Shown: positions 25,965 to 34,252 of the stretch, piece after piece
How positions within the stretch are numbered: the first letter of the stretch is position 1
Layout: the number at the start of each line of letters is the position of its first letter
Assembly (NCBI GenBank): GCA_947475415.1
Contig: CANJLH010000011.1
Span: forward strand, 55,846-119,845
Direction: 5' to 3'
Source of the DNA: Caulobacteraceae bacterium
GTDB taxonomy: Bacteria; Pseudomonadota; Alphaproteobacteria; Caulobacterales; Caulobacteraceae
Length of the DNA: 64,000 nucleotides
Made by a program: the position numbers and the translations under genes
Notes under the pieces: generated by a model
Seen by the model: only the letters and a program-made list of their open reading frames with translations
The model's database searches: none
Told to the model about the DNA's origin: nothing

Positions 25965-26828
25965 CTACTTCGGCCCGTGGTTGGAAGCCGCCGCCGCGTC
26001 GTAGCGAGTGCGGATGGGTTGGAAGGCGTTGGGGCTGCGGCCCGGGCGCTCCCAGCTGGCGCCGTCGATCGACATGATGGCGCCAGAGAGATAGGCGGCG
26101 AAGGGCGAGCACATATAGGCCGCCACCCATGCCACTTCGTGCGGTTCGCACAGGCGTCCGGCCGGAACGGTGACGGCCAGGTCGGACTCCGCCACCGGAC
26201 CCGCCTCCGCGCCGGCCACAAAGCCGGGAGCGATGCAGTTGACGCGGATATTGTAGGGCGCCCATTCCACCGCCAGTGACTTGGTAAGGTTCATCACCGC
26301 CGACTGGGCCGCGGTCATGTCGGCGCGGCCGGCGCCGCCGGTGTCTATGTTGGGGGTGCCGAAGTTGACCACCGAGCCGCCCTTGCCATCGGCGATCCGC
26401 CGCGCGCCCAGTTCGCGGGTGCAGTTGAACACCGTGTCCAGCATGCCGTGTGTCACCGCGCGCCAGCGGTCGAGGGCCATCAGCTCCACCGGCAGGTCGG
26501 GGCGGGCGCAGATGTGGTTGACCAGGATGGTGACGGCGCCCAGCGCCCCCTCGGCCTCGTCGAAGATCGCCTTGACCGCGACGGCGTCGGTGAGGTCGCC
26601 GGTGACGACCTTGGTCTTGCCGCCCACGGCCTCGACGGCGGCGGCGGCGGCCTGACAGGCGGCGGCGTCACGGTCGGCGAGGACCACCACGGCGCCGCTG
26701 CGGGCGAGTTCCGCGGCAATGGCGCAGCCGACCGAGTCGCCGGGCTCGGTGATCAGGGCGACATGGCCATTGAAGGTGTCGGCGGCCAGCATGGAGGCGG
26801 CGGCGGGATAGGAAGGCGCTAGCGGCAT
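25965..26828 (-). CDS. SDR-family protein with lost catalytic residues
   Basis: Protein of 287 residues of the 2,4-dienoyl-CoA reductase-like SDR group. It aligns residue for residue with the next SDR (26843-27739), yet Tyr160 is Asn, Lys175 is Gln, and the cofactor motif TGGGTGLG is 'TEPGDSVG'. The fold core ('WAPYNIRVNCIAPGFVAG', 'PAGRLCEPHEVAWVAAYMCSPFAAYLSGAIMSIDGASW') is well kept, arguing against a pseudogene. It starts 14 bases after the stop of the intact paralogue on the same strand. I infer a structural partner in a heteromeric SDR, comparable to BbsC in the BbsCD dehydrogenase. Confidence 0.88.
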   Translation of the reverse strand: MPLAPSYPAAASMLAADTFNGHVALITEPGDSVGCAIAAELARSGAVVVLADRDAAACQAAAAAVEAVGGKTKVVTGDLTDAVAVKAIFDEAEGALGAVTILVNHICARPDLPVELMALDRWRAVTHGMLDTVFNCTRELGARRIADGKGGSVVNFGTPNIDTGGAGRADMTAAQSAVMNLTKSLAVEWAPYNIRVNCIAPGFVAGAEAGPVAESDLAVTVPAGRLCEPHEVAWVAAYMCSPFAAYLSGAIMSIDGASWERPGRSPNAFQPIRTRYDAAAASNHGPK

Positions 26829-26842
26829 GGTCTTATATCCCC

Positions 26843-27739
26843 TCAGGCTTTCTTGGCTTCGGCGAGGCGGCGGTCGTAGGACTCGCGGATCGGCTCGAAT
26901 GGCATCGTATGCCAGCGGCGCAGCCAGTTGGTGCCATCGAGCACCACGATCTGGCCGGTGATGTAGTTGGCGTAGGGCGAGCACAGGAAGGTGGAGAGCC
27001 AACCCAACTCCCGGGCCGAGCCAACCCGGCCGGCGGGGATGGTGATGAGCCGGCGCGCGATCTGTTCATCGACGTTGTCGGCGCTGCCGCCGGCCTCCAC
27101 CGAATGGCTGGAGCGGTCCCGCTCGGGGAAATAGCCAGGGGCGAGGGTGTTGATGCGGATATTGTCTGGCGCCCACTCCACAGCCAGCGACCAGGTGAGG
27201 TTGACCACCCCGGCCTTGGCGGCGGCGGAGTGCGAGGTGCCGGGGCCGCCGGTGGCCCAGTAGGGCGCGCCGATGTTGAGCACCGCGCCGCCTTGCTTCA
27301 GGGCGATCCGGCGCAAACCGAATTCGCGGGTGCAGTAGAAGGTGCCGTTCAGCACAATGTCGGTGACGGTCTTGAAGGCGTTGGGGCTCATCCGGTCGGC
27401 GGGGACCTCGAAGTTGCCGGCGGCGTTGTTGATCAGCACCGAGACTGGCCCCAGCTTGGCCTCCACCTCGTCGAAGCCGGCCTTCACCGAAGCCGCATCG
27501 CGCACGTCCATGGAGCCGCCCTCGGCGATGCCGCCGATGGCGCGGATGGCGTCAACGCCGAGCTGCCAGTTCTCGGGCTTCCGGCTGACGACAGCGACCT
27601 TGGCGCCCAGGCGGGCGAATTCCAGCGCGATGGCCTTGCCCAGACCGGTGCCGCCGCCGGTGACCATCACCACCACATCCCGGTAGCTGTTCTCAGGAAG
27701 CATGCGCGCGCCGAGGGGCGGCGGGTCAGACAAGGGCAT
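26843..27739 (-). CDS. 2,4-Dienoyl-CoA reductase-like SDR, active form
   Basis: SDR of 298 residues with intact 'TGGGTGLG' (27-34). It lacks the classical YxxxK motif but has Tyr160 and Lys175, spaced 15 residues apart as in human DECR1 (Tyr199, Lys214), placing it in the TER/DECR subgroup. Expected role: NAD(P)H-dependent redox on an enoyl- or hydroxyacyl-CoA. The start is uncertain (27739 or ATG at 27703); no clear ribosome site is seen before either. It is followed by its degenerate paralogue and convergent with the acyl-CoA dehydrogenase genes. Confidence 0.9.
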   Translation of the reverse strand: MPLSDPPPLGARMLPENSYRDVVVMVTGGGTGLGKAIALEFARLGAKVAVVSRKPENWQLGVDAIRAIGGIAEGGSMDVRDAASVKAGFDEVEAKLGPVSVLINNAAGNFEVPADRMSPNAFKTVTDIVLNGTFYCTREFGLRRIALKQGGAVLNIGAPYWATGGPGTSHSAAAKAGVVNLTWSLAVEWAPDNIRINTLAPGYFPERDRSSHSVEAGGSADNVDEQIARRLITIPAGRVGSARELGWLSTFLCSPYANYITGQIVVLDGTNWLRRWHTMPFEPIRESYDRRLAEAKKA

Positions 27740-27872
27740 GGCGTGGCTCGATGTAGTGGCTGGGGTGGGCTCAAACAGGTTCGGGACACTAGTGGCGCGC
27801 GCGGGGCGAGACCAGCACGCAGTTGCGGGGATTTCCGCAGGGATTAGGGACAGCGAGGCGGCGGGCCCCGCC

Positions 27873-30110
27873 TCAGGCTACCACGCCATCCTTGGTCAAG
27901 GTGGCGATCTCATCCGCGCCAAGGCCCAGTTCCGCCAACACCTCGGCCGTGTGTTGGCCGAGCGCCGGGGCGGCGTTGTCCAGGCGGGTGGCGAGGTTTT
28001 CGAAATCCCAGAAGATCCCCGGCGCGCGGTAGATCCCGTACTCCGGGGTCGGCAAATCGGCGACCAGACCGCTGGCCAGATGCGCCGGATCATCCAGGAA
28101 GGCGTCGCGTTGGTTTTCCCGCGCGGGGACGGCCAGGCCGCCGGCGTCGCGGGCGAGCTTGAGGGCGCCGTCCAGGGAGCAAGCGGCCAGTGCGGCTTCC
28201 AGTTGCGTGACATCGGCGGCGCCCGCCGCACGCAGTAGCCGATCAAAGGCGCCGTTGGCTTCGGCCGCCAGGGCCATCCAGCCGTCGGCGCATTTGTACA
28301 GCCGCCGCTGGGCTGAGACGCCCAACTGCATCGCGTCGAGGCGCGGGAAGGGGCTGAGCTTGCCGTCCGGGCCCTTCACGGTTTCCAGGCTGAAGGCCGA
28401 ACCCCCCAGCAGGGAGGCGGCGCAGGCCTGGCCCTCGCCGGTGCGGTCGCGCTCAATCAGGGCCAGGAGCATGGCGTAAAGAGATCCCGAGGCGCAGAGG
28501 TGGTCCATCATCCCGAACCGGTGCCACATGGGCGGGTTTCCGGCGCCGGCGCCTTCGTATTCCCAGCCGCTGGCGGCCTGGAACAGCTGGTCGAAGCCCG
28601 GCCAGTCCTTCTGGGGGCCGCGGGCGCCATAGGCGCTGACGTGGCAGTAGATCAGCTTGGGATTGATCGCCCGCAGGCTCTCGTAATCCAGGCCCAGCCG
28701 CGTGGCCGCGGGCATGCGTAGATTGTGGTGGACGATGTCGGCGCGGCGCACCAGGGCCTCGACGATCGACCGTGAGGCAGGGGCTTTCAGATTGAGCGCC
28801 AGACAGCGCTTGTTGCGATTGGCGGCCATGAAGGCCCAGCGGGTGTTGCGCATGGGCTCGGCGGCTGTGGTTTCGACCTTGATCACGTCGGCGCCCAGGT
28901 CGGCGAGCATGGACGGCGCCAGCGGGCCGGCCAGGAAGTTGCCGAAGTCGATGACTTTCAGGCCTTTCAGCGGGGTCGATTTCGGGTCGGCGTTCGCCGC
29001 CGGGGCGGGGCGGGGCGTCCAGCGGGCGAACAGGTCCGGCGCGTGCTCGTCCAGGCGCGGGGCGGGGCGCTGGACCGCCATCGGCGGGGTGACATCCATG
29101 GGCGAGCGGGGCTGGCGGGTGCGGCCCAACACCGCGTCTTCCACATCGATGATCAGTTCGTTGGCGAGGGTCTGCTCATCGTCGTAGAGCGCCCCGAGCG
29201 GCAGGGACGGCATCACCGCCACATCGTGCTCGCGCAGCTCCGGCAGCCACTCGGCTGACGTACGGGTTTTGAACACCAGGACGTTCAAATGGAGGTTCGG
29301 CATGGTGTGGGTGGGCGCCCGTTCGGCCAGGGCGCGTTCGGCCTCGGCCGGTGAGATCTTCGCCAATCCGGCCTGCATGGCCGGCAGGGAGTCGGGCGAG
29401 GACATCAGGTGCAGCCACACCCCGTCCTTGCATTCACAGAGCGAATAGAGGGATCGCTTGCCCCCGGCGGTGAGCAGGGGATCGGGCCGGGCGGCGCGGA
29501 TCCAGAAGAACTGGGTGGTGACCAGGGCGCCTTGCAGCAGGCTGGTGCGCACCGGTCCGGGCGGCGCGCCGCGCCCGCGGGCGAACAAGCGGGCGACGAC
29601 GCCGCACGCCGCCAGATAGGCCGCCTGGGCGCTGCCCAGGGGAAAGCGCAGATAGATCGGGCCGTCGCGGTGCGCGGCGCCCTGTTCATCAAGGATGCCG
29701 GCCTCGGCGAGCACGATATGATCGTCCACCGGCAGGTCCTGCAGCCGGTGGCCGGCGGGGAAGCCGCCGACGCTGCAGATGATCAGGTGCGGGTGGCTGG
29801 CGCTGACGGCGGCCTCGGCGAGGCCCAGGCCTTCGGCTTCGGCGGGCGTCCAGTCGTGCAGCAGCACGTCGGCGCCGGCCAGCAGCTGGTCCAGGCGCGC
29901 GCGGCTGGCGGGATCGCCGAACTCGACGGCCAGGCTCTGCTTGCTGCGGTTCCATATGGCGTGGCGCGCATCGCTGCGGGGAAAGCCGCGGCCCTCGGTT
30001 TCGGCCTTGACCACCTCGGCGCCGGCTTCCGCCAGCAGCAAACCGGCCACCGAGCCCGCCTGGCCGGCGGACATATCCACCACCCGAACCCCATCCAGAA
30101 CGCCTGCCAT
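27873..30110 (-). CDS. Double-domain CaiB/BaiF CoA-transferase
   Basis: Class III CoA-transferase of 745 residues made of two fused CaiB-type halves (about 1-355 and 370-745), twice the normal 400. The ATG at 30110 has a GGAGGAA site. The C-terminal half is canonical: 'GLKVIDFGNFLAGPLAPSMLADLGADVIKVE' start and the catalytic Asp in 'WPGFDQLFQAASG'. The N-terminal half has a similar lead ('GVRVVDMSAGQAGSVAGLLLAEAGAEVVKAE') with an Asp pair in 'PVDDHIVLAEAG'. It would activate an acid by moving CoA onto it. It is next to the paired beta-oxidation genes and is probably the entry enzyme of the pathway. Confidence 0.9.
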   Translation of the reverse strand: MAGVLDGVRVVDMSAGQAGSVAGLLLAEAGAEVVKAETEGRGFPRSDARHAIWNRSKQSLAVEFGDPASRARLDQLLAGADVLLHDWTPAEAEGLGLAEAAVSASHPHLIICSVGGFPAGHRLQDLPVDDHIVLAEAGILDEQGAAHRDGPIYLRFPLGSAQAAYLAACGVVARLFARGRGAPPGPVRTSLLQGALVTTQFFWIRAARPDPLLTAGGKRSLYSLCECKDGVWLHLMSSPDSLPAMQAGLAKISPAEAERALAERAPTHTMPNLHLNVLVFKTRTSAEWLPELREHDVAVMPSLPLGALYDDEQTLANELIIDVEDAVLGRTRQPRSPMDVTPPMAVQRPAPRLDEHAPDLFARWTPRPAPAANADPKSTPLKGLKVIDFGNFLAGPLAPSMLADLGADVIKVETTAAEPMRNTRWAFMAANRNKRCLALNLKAPASRSIVEALVRRADIVHHNLRMPAATRLGLDYESLRAINPKLIYCHVSAYGARGPQKDWPGFDQLFQAASGWEYEGAGAGNPPMWHRFGMMDHLCASGSLYAMLLALIERDRTGEGQACAASLLGGSAFSLETVKGPDGKLSPFPRLDAMQLGVSAQRRLYKCADGWMALAAEANGAFDRLLRAAGAADVTQLEAALAACSLDGALKLARDAGGLAVPARENQRDAFLDDPAHLASGLVADLPTPEYGIYRAPGIFWDFENLATRLDNAAPALGQHTAEVLAELGLGADEIATLTKDGVVA

Positions 30111-30139
30111 CTGCAGTTCCTCCATTGTTTGTCGCAAGG

Positions 30140-30889
30140 TTAGCGGATGGCTGCGCTCAGTGCGAGGAACTCCGTGGCCTGACGCCAGGACGCGGTGGCG
30201 GCATCGGCGTTGTGCATGTGCGGAGCCGGCGCGCTGAACGCGTGCCCCGCGCCGGGGTGGATGCGGATGTCGTGCGCGATGTTCCACTGCTCCAGCCGGC
30301 GGCGAAGCTCGGCCAGGCGGTCGGCGGGCATGATCGGGTCGGCGTCGCCATAGATCACCTGCACCGGGCAGGTGAGCGCCCAGACCAGATCCATCGGGTG
30401 GCTGGGACGCTTGGGTGTCAATTCTTCGAACATGGGTTGGCTGGGGAAGAACAGCACCGCCGCCGCCATGCGCCGGTCCAGACAGGCGGCCAGCAGCGAG
30501 AGCGTTCCTCCCGTGCAATAGCCCCAGGTTGCCACACGCGTGGCGTCGACGTTCGGCTGGGCGCGCAGCCAGTCGGCGCCGGCCAGGAGGTCGAAGGTGG
30601 CGCGGCGGAAGTCGAGGTCGCCGATGGCGGCCATCACCTCGGTGAAATCGGTGTAGTCGTCGGGCTTCGAGGGGCCGGTCCCGCGATAGTAGTCCGGGGT
30701 GATGGTCACATACCCCAGCGCCGCCAGGTCCGCGGCCACCTGGCGGCCGAAGGCGTTGGGGCCCATGGCCTCGGCGCCGAACACCACAGCTGGATAGGGG
30801 CCGGGGCCGACGGGTTCGGTCACGAAAGCGGGGATTCGCCCGCCGTCGCGACCAGTGAGCTCAATGTCGCGCGTTGTTGTTTCGGCCAT
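30140..30889 (-). CDS. Dienelactone hydrolase family protein
   Basis: Alpha/beta hydrolase of 249 residues. Its triad is that of dienelactone hydrolase: Cys in 'WGYCTGG', Asp in 'YGDADPIMP', and His in 'GAGHAFSAP'. It may open a lactone or ester. GGTGGAG precedes the ATG. It lies just upstream of the double CoA-transferase (29-base gap), same strand, so it is probably in the same operon. Given two Baeyer-Villiger-type monooxygenases in the window, lactone hydrolysis is a sensible but unproven role. Confidence 0.88.
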   Translation of the reverse strand: MAETTTRDIELTGRDGGRIPAFVTEPVGPGPYPAVVFGAEAMGPNAFGRQVAADLAALGYVTITPDYYRGTGPSKPDDYTDFTEVMAAIGDLDFRRATFDLLAGADWLRAQPNVDATRVATWGYCTGGTLSLLAACLDRRMAAAVLFFPSQPMFEELTPKRPSHPMDLVWALTCPVQVIYGDADPIMPADRLAELRRRLEQWNIAHDIRIHPGAGHAFSAPAPHMHNADAATASWRQATEFLALSAAIR

Positions 30890-30975
30890 TGGAACTCCAC
30901 CTTCGCAAGATTAGCAGAGCCCCTGGTTAACATGCATATGCTCGCGCGCCACGCCTGCGACGCGCGAGCGCGCGA

Positions 30976-32166
30976 TCAGGCGGCGATAAGCTCCTTGCGT
31001 CGCTTCTCGACGGCATCGCAGAGGTTGGCCCGTTTGAACAGGTTCGCCGCGTTACCGCCCAGAACCGCGACGAAATCATCCATCGTCGCGTCGGGGTTTT
31101 CACGCATCATCCGCGCAACCACATCCTTCGAGAACGGGAACGTCCCCTCGGAATGGGGGTAATCGGTGGCGAACAGCAGTGCCTCGATACCCACGCCTCG
31201 GCGCGTCCCGACTGATCCCACGTCGTTTTGCAGGGCGCAGTGGACCTGGTCGCGGATGATCTGGCTTGGCAGGCGCGACAGCTTCGGATTCACCGCCGGA
31301 GCGTGACCGTGGTAAACTTCGTCCATCCGCTCAGCCAGTCCCCAGAGCCAGCCGGCGCTATGTTCGGCGAACAGGATGTGAGCCGCGGGATTGCGGTCGA
31401 GGACGCCGCCGGCGACAAGCTGGGTGATCACCTCGACGGCGTCATTCATCTGCCGCACGTAATTGTACATGGCGCTCCCCGGCCCCCTGAGCGCCCGGAT
31501 GTTGATATCACCTACACCCGTGTGGAACACGATCGGGATGTCCTTCGACGCGGCGAACGCGAAAATCGGGTCCCAGCGGGAGTCGTTGTAGTTGTTCAGG
31601 CCCTCCCACAGGCAGAATGCTGCATAGCCCATAGCCGCCGTTCGGTGGCATTCCGCCAGAGCATCGTCAAAGTCCATGCAAGGGATCATGGCCGCGGGAA
31701 TCAGGCGGTCCCTCACCGGCGCGGTGTAGTCCCAGGCCCAATCGTTATAGACCTTGCAGGCCTCGCGCTGACCGTCTCGGTCGGTGATCCGCGGCAGCAT
31801 CAGGCCCAGCGACGGGAAGCACAGTTCCGCATCAACGCCATCGCGATCCATGTCGGCGATTCGCAGGGAGAGGTCTCGGGCTCCGCGACGTTTGGTGTCT
31901 ACTGCACAGTCGCTGACGAAGTTCTCCTTGTCGTCCGTGCAAGAGCGGTCCTCCTGTGGCCCAGCGTCCCCCTGACCGGTCTTGTGTGAGTGGAAGTTGA
32001 CGCGGACCTTCAGGATTTCCTGGTCGCCAATCTTGGTCACCCTGTATTCTTCGCCCAGCGCTGCGCCGTGAATGGCGAACCGCTTGAGATTATCGGGCAT
32101 GCCCTGGAGGAACAGGTCAGGCGGCTCTGCGATATGCGCGTCGCAACTGAAGACAAATGGCTGCAT
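30976..32166 (-). CDS. PF04909 amidohydrolase family protein
   Basis: Metal-dependent hydrolase or decarboxylase of 396 residues. A strong GGAGGT site fixes the ATG at 32166. Motifs: 'SCDAHIAEP' (about 8-16), 'IVFHTGVGD' and 'TDYPHSEGTF'. It has an inserted Cys/Asp-rich loop near residues 70-90 ('CTDDKENFVSDCAVD'). It is most like the protein at 20075. Upstream lies a perfect 11-bp inverted repeat that may be its operator. Confidence 0.87.
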   Translation of the reverse strand: MQPFVFSCDAHIAEPPDLFLQGMPDNLKRFAIHGAALGEEYRVTKIGDQEILKVRVNFHSHKTGQGDAGPQEDRSCTDDKENFVSDCAVDTKRRGARDLSLRIADMDRDGVDAELCFPSLGLMLPRITDRDGQREACKVYNDWAWDYTAPVRDRLIPAAMIPCMDFDDALAECHRTAAMGYAAFCLWEGLNNYNDSRWDPIFAFAASKDIPIVFHTGVGDINIRALRGPGSAMYNYVRQMNDAVEVITQLVAGGVLDRNPAAHILFAEHSAGWLWGLAERMDEVYHGHAPAVNPKLSRLPSQIIRDQVHCALQNDVGSVGTRRGVGIEALLFATDYPHSEGTFPFSKDVVARMMRENPDATMDDFVAVLGGNAANLFKRANLCDAVEKRRKELIAA

Positions 32167-32287
32167 CAAAACCTCCAGCATCGCTGCGGGTCGCTCAAGA
32201 CCCGCAGACGTTGAAATATGCTGAAATTCAATATGTCTTCTGTCGCCTGGCGGCTTGACGTGGATCAAACGTTTCCTAGACCCCGAT

Positions 32288-32314
32288 GCCTTCAGATCGA
32301 AGTGATCTGAAGGC
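32288..32314. promoter_or_regulatory. Perfect inverted repeat, possible operator
   Basis: GCCTTCAGATC and its exact reverse complement, separated by five bases, lie in the 222-base gap upstream of the amidohydrolase start and downstream of the SDR stop (both genes on the minus strand). No T-run follows on either strand, so it is less likely to be a terminator than an operator for a dimeric regulator. Not recognised further. Confidence 0.5.
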
Positions 32315-32388
32315 TCAATTGGAGTCTACATCATTGAAATTATAGCACGATGCAACGTTCAGGCCGCTCCGTCTGAACGCAGCGCGCT

Positions 32389-33282
32389 CTAGCCCGCGCC
32401 CATGCCCACGCGCGTATAGGGCCGGAAGCTGCCGTCGAGGACGTCGGAATGCCCGATGGTGCGGCCTGTGACCACATTGGGGTCGACCAGGGCCAGGCGC
32501 ACCGCGGCTTCGGCGAAGTCGGTGTCTGGCGCCGTGTCGTCGAAGTCCTTGGCGTAGTACTGGACCCCAGGTGTGATGATCGCCTTGGAGGGGGACAGGG
32601 AATTGACCGCGATGTTGCGCCCCTGAACCTCGTAGCCGGCGCACTGGGACAGGTGTTCAAGCCCGGCCTTGGAGCCGCCATAGCCGGCCAGCACGCCATA
32701 ACTGCGATCCGGGTAGGGGCCGTCACCGGGCATGCGCGAGGCGCCGGAGGTGATGTTGATGATCGACCCGTAGCCGGCGGCCTCCATATCCGGGACCACA
32801 AGTTGCATTAGTTCGTAGGCGGCGAACACCATGTCGAAGTGACGCCGGTAGGCGTGCAGCGGCGTGTTCATGAACGTCGGCCACTCGGCCCTGGGCGCCG
32901 CCTGGCCCGGGGCCGCGGGGGCGGGGGCCTTTTTGACGGTCACGGGCGCGCCGGCCTTGGGCGGGCGGCCGGGCGCCGTGAAGGCGGCGTTGTTGACCAG
33001 GATTGTGATCGGACCCAGGGCCTCGCGAGCCGCCTGGACAAGGCGCGGACGATCCTCCGGCTCCACCAGGTCGGCTTGGATGGCCACGGCCTTGCCGCCG
33101 GCCGCCTGGATGGCGGCGACGGTCTCGCCGATGGTGCCGGGCAGGCGCTCATCCCAGACCTCGACTGTGCGCGCCGAGACCGCAACCGCGGCGCCCTCCG
33201 CGGCCATGGCGATGGCGATCGCTCGACCCAGCCCACGGCTTGCGCCGGTCACGATCGCCGCGCGTCCATCCAATCTGCCCAT
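32389..33282 (-). CDS. SDR with Pro/Ala-rich insertion
   Basis: Classical SDR of 297 residues with 'TGASRGLG' (12-19), 'NNAA' (97-100) and 'YGGSK' catalytic Tyr/Lys. Between beta-4 and the following helix it carries an insertion of about 34 residues (105-138) rich in Pro, Ala and Lys (for example 'PVTVKKAPAPAAPGQAAP'), in the place where the substrate-binding edge is usually short. The ATG at 33282 was chosen as start; an upstream in-frame extension lacks SDR homology. Divergent from the alpha/beta hydrolase. Confidence 0.86.
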   Translation of the reverse strand: MGRLDGRAAIVTGASRGLGRAIAIAMAAEGAAVAVSARTVEVWDERLPGTIGETVAAIQAAGGKAVAIQADLVEPEDRPRLVQAAREALGPITILVNNAAFTAPGRPPKAGAPVTVKKAPAPAAPGQAAPRAEWPTFMNTPLHAYRRHFDMVFAAYELMQLVVPDMEAAGYGSIINITSGASRMPGDGPYPDRSYGVLAGYGGSKAGLEHLSQCAGYEVQGRNIAVNSLSPSKAIITPGVQYYAKDFDDTAPDTDFAEAAVRLALVDPNVVTGRTIGHSDVLDGSFRPYTRVGMGAG

Positions 33283-33391
33283 GTTCCGTTCCTTCCACCC
33301 AAATTTTCTTGAACCGTAGGCGCCCCGAACGCCGTCGGCAATGGCTTCATCACTGGCGTTCGCATCCCCCCTTGGCTTAAACCCGCCGGCC

Positions 33392-34252
33392 ATGGACACC
33401 ACCCAGCTTTCCCCTGACGCCCTGATCGCCGGAATCGAGCGCAAGAGCCGCCGCCACGAATCGCCCTGTGGAACCGGCGTCATGGTCTGGCGCGAATGGG
33501 GACGCGGACCGCCGATGCTGCTGTTGCATGGGGCGCACGGCGCCTGGACTCATTTTGTCCGCAACGTGGAGGTGCTTTCGGCGCACCGGAGGGTCATTGC
33601 GCCCGACATGCCAGGGTATGGGGACTCCGACATCCTGGGCGGTCCAGAGACCGGGGAAGCCTATGCCGAAACCCTGGCGACGGGCCTGCGGGAGCTGGTC
33701 GGCGCAGAGCCGGTCGACGTGGTGGGGTTTTCAACCGGCGCGGTGGTGGCCGGCTATCTATGCGCCCATGCGCCGGCGATGGTTCGCCGCCTGGTGGTCA
33801 TTGACGCAGGCGGCCTGGATACGCCCATGCCGCCACCTGTGCTGATGTCGTTGCGCGGGCTTGAGGGGGAGGCGTTGCGCGCGGGCCTCAAGGCCAACCT
33901 GCTGGCGATCATGCTGCATAGTCCTGACAGCGTTGACGAACTCGCGCTGCACCTGCAGGCGACCAACCCGCGCCGGGCCAGGGGCAAGGCGCATGAACTC
34001 GTGTTGCCGGATGGCCTCTGCAAGATTTTGCCAAGGGTCACGGCGCAAATCGACGCCATTTGGGGTGTGCATGACAGACCCCATCCGGACCTGCCGTTGC
34101 ACCAGTCGGTGCTGCGGCGCTTTGATGCTGGTTGCGAGATGCGCGCCGTACCTGACGCAGGCCACTGGTCGATGTTCGAGAATGCGGCCGGGTTCAATGC
34201 GGCGCTGCTGGACCTGCTGGACCAGCCGCTCAGAGCGTCAAGCTCGCGCTAA
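33392..34252 (+). CDS. Alpha/beta hydrolase
   Basis: Alpha/beta-fold hydrolase of 286 residues. Oxyanion 'LLHGAHGAW', nucleophile elbow 'GFSTGA' (Ser) and C-terminal His in 'DAGHWSMFE' are present; the acid is probably Asp in the 'WGVHDR' strand region. This is the MhpC/carbon-carbon bond hydrolase-like group. The start is uncertain (33392 or 33341). It overlaps the convergent receiver gene by four bases at its 3' end. Confidence 0.88.
   Translation: MDTTQLSPDALIAGIERKSRRHESPCGTGVMVWREWGRGPPMLLLHGAHGAWTHFVRNVEVLSAHRRVIAPDMPGYGDSDILGGPETGEAYAETLATGLRELVGAEPVDVVGFSTGAVVAGYLCAHAPAMVRRLVVIDAGGLDTPMPPPVLMSLRGLEGEALRAGLKANLLAIMLHSPDSVDELALHLQATNPRRARGKAHELVLPDGLCKILPRVTAQIDAIWGVHDRPHPDLPLHQSVLRRFDAGCEMRAVPDAGHWSMFENAAGFNAALLDLLDQPLRASSSR

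Noticed and set aside
25965..26828. Reading the degenerate SDR as a pseudogene
   Set aside because: The frame is intact, length is normal, and core segments outside the active site are well conserved, so a helper subunit is more likely than decay.
29409..30143. Open frame of 244 codons antisense to the CoA-transferase
   Set aside because: Gly/Ala/Gln-rich shadow; the CoA-transferase on the other strand has complete domain motifs.
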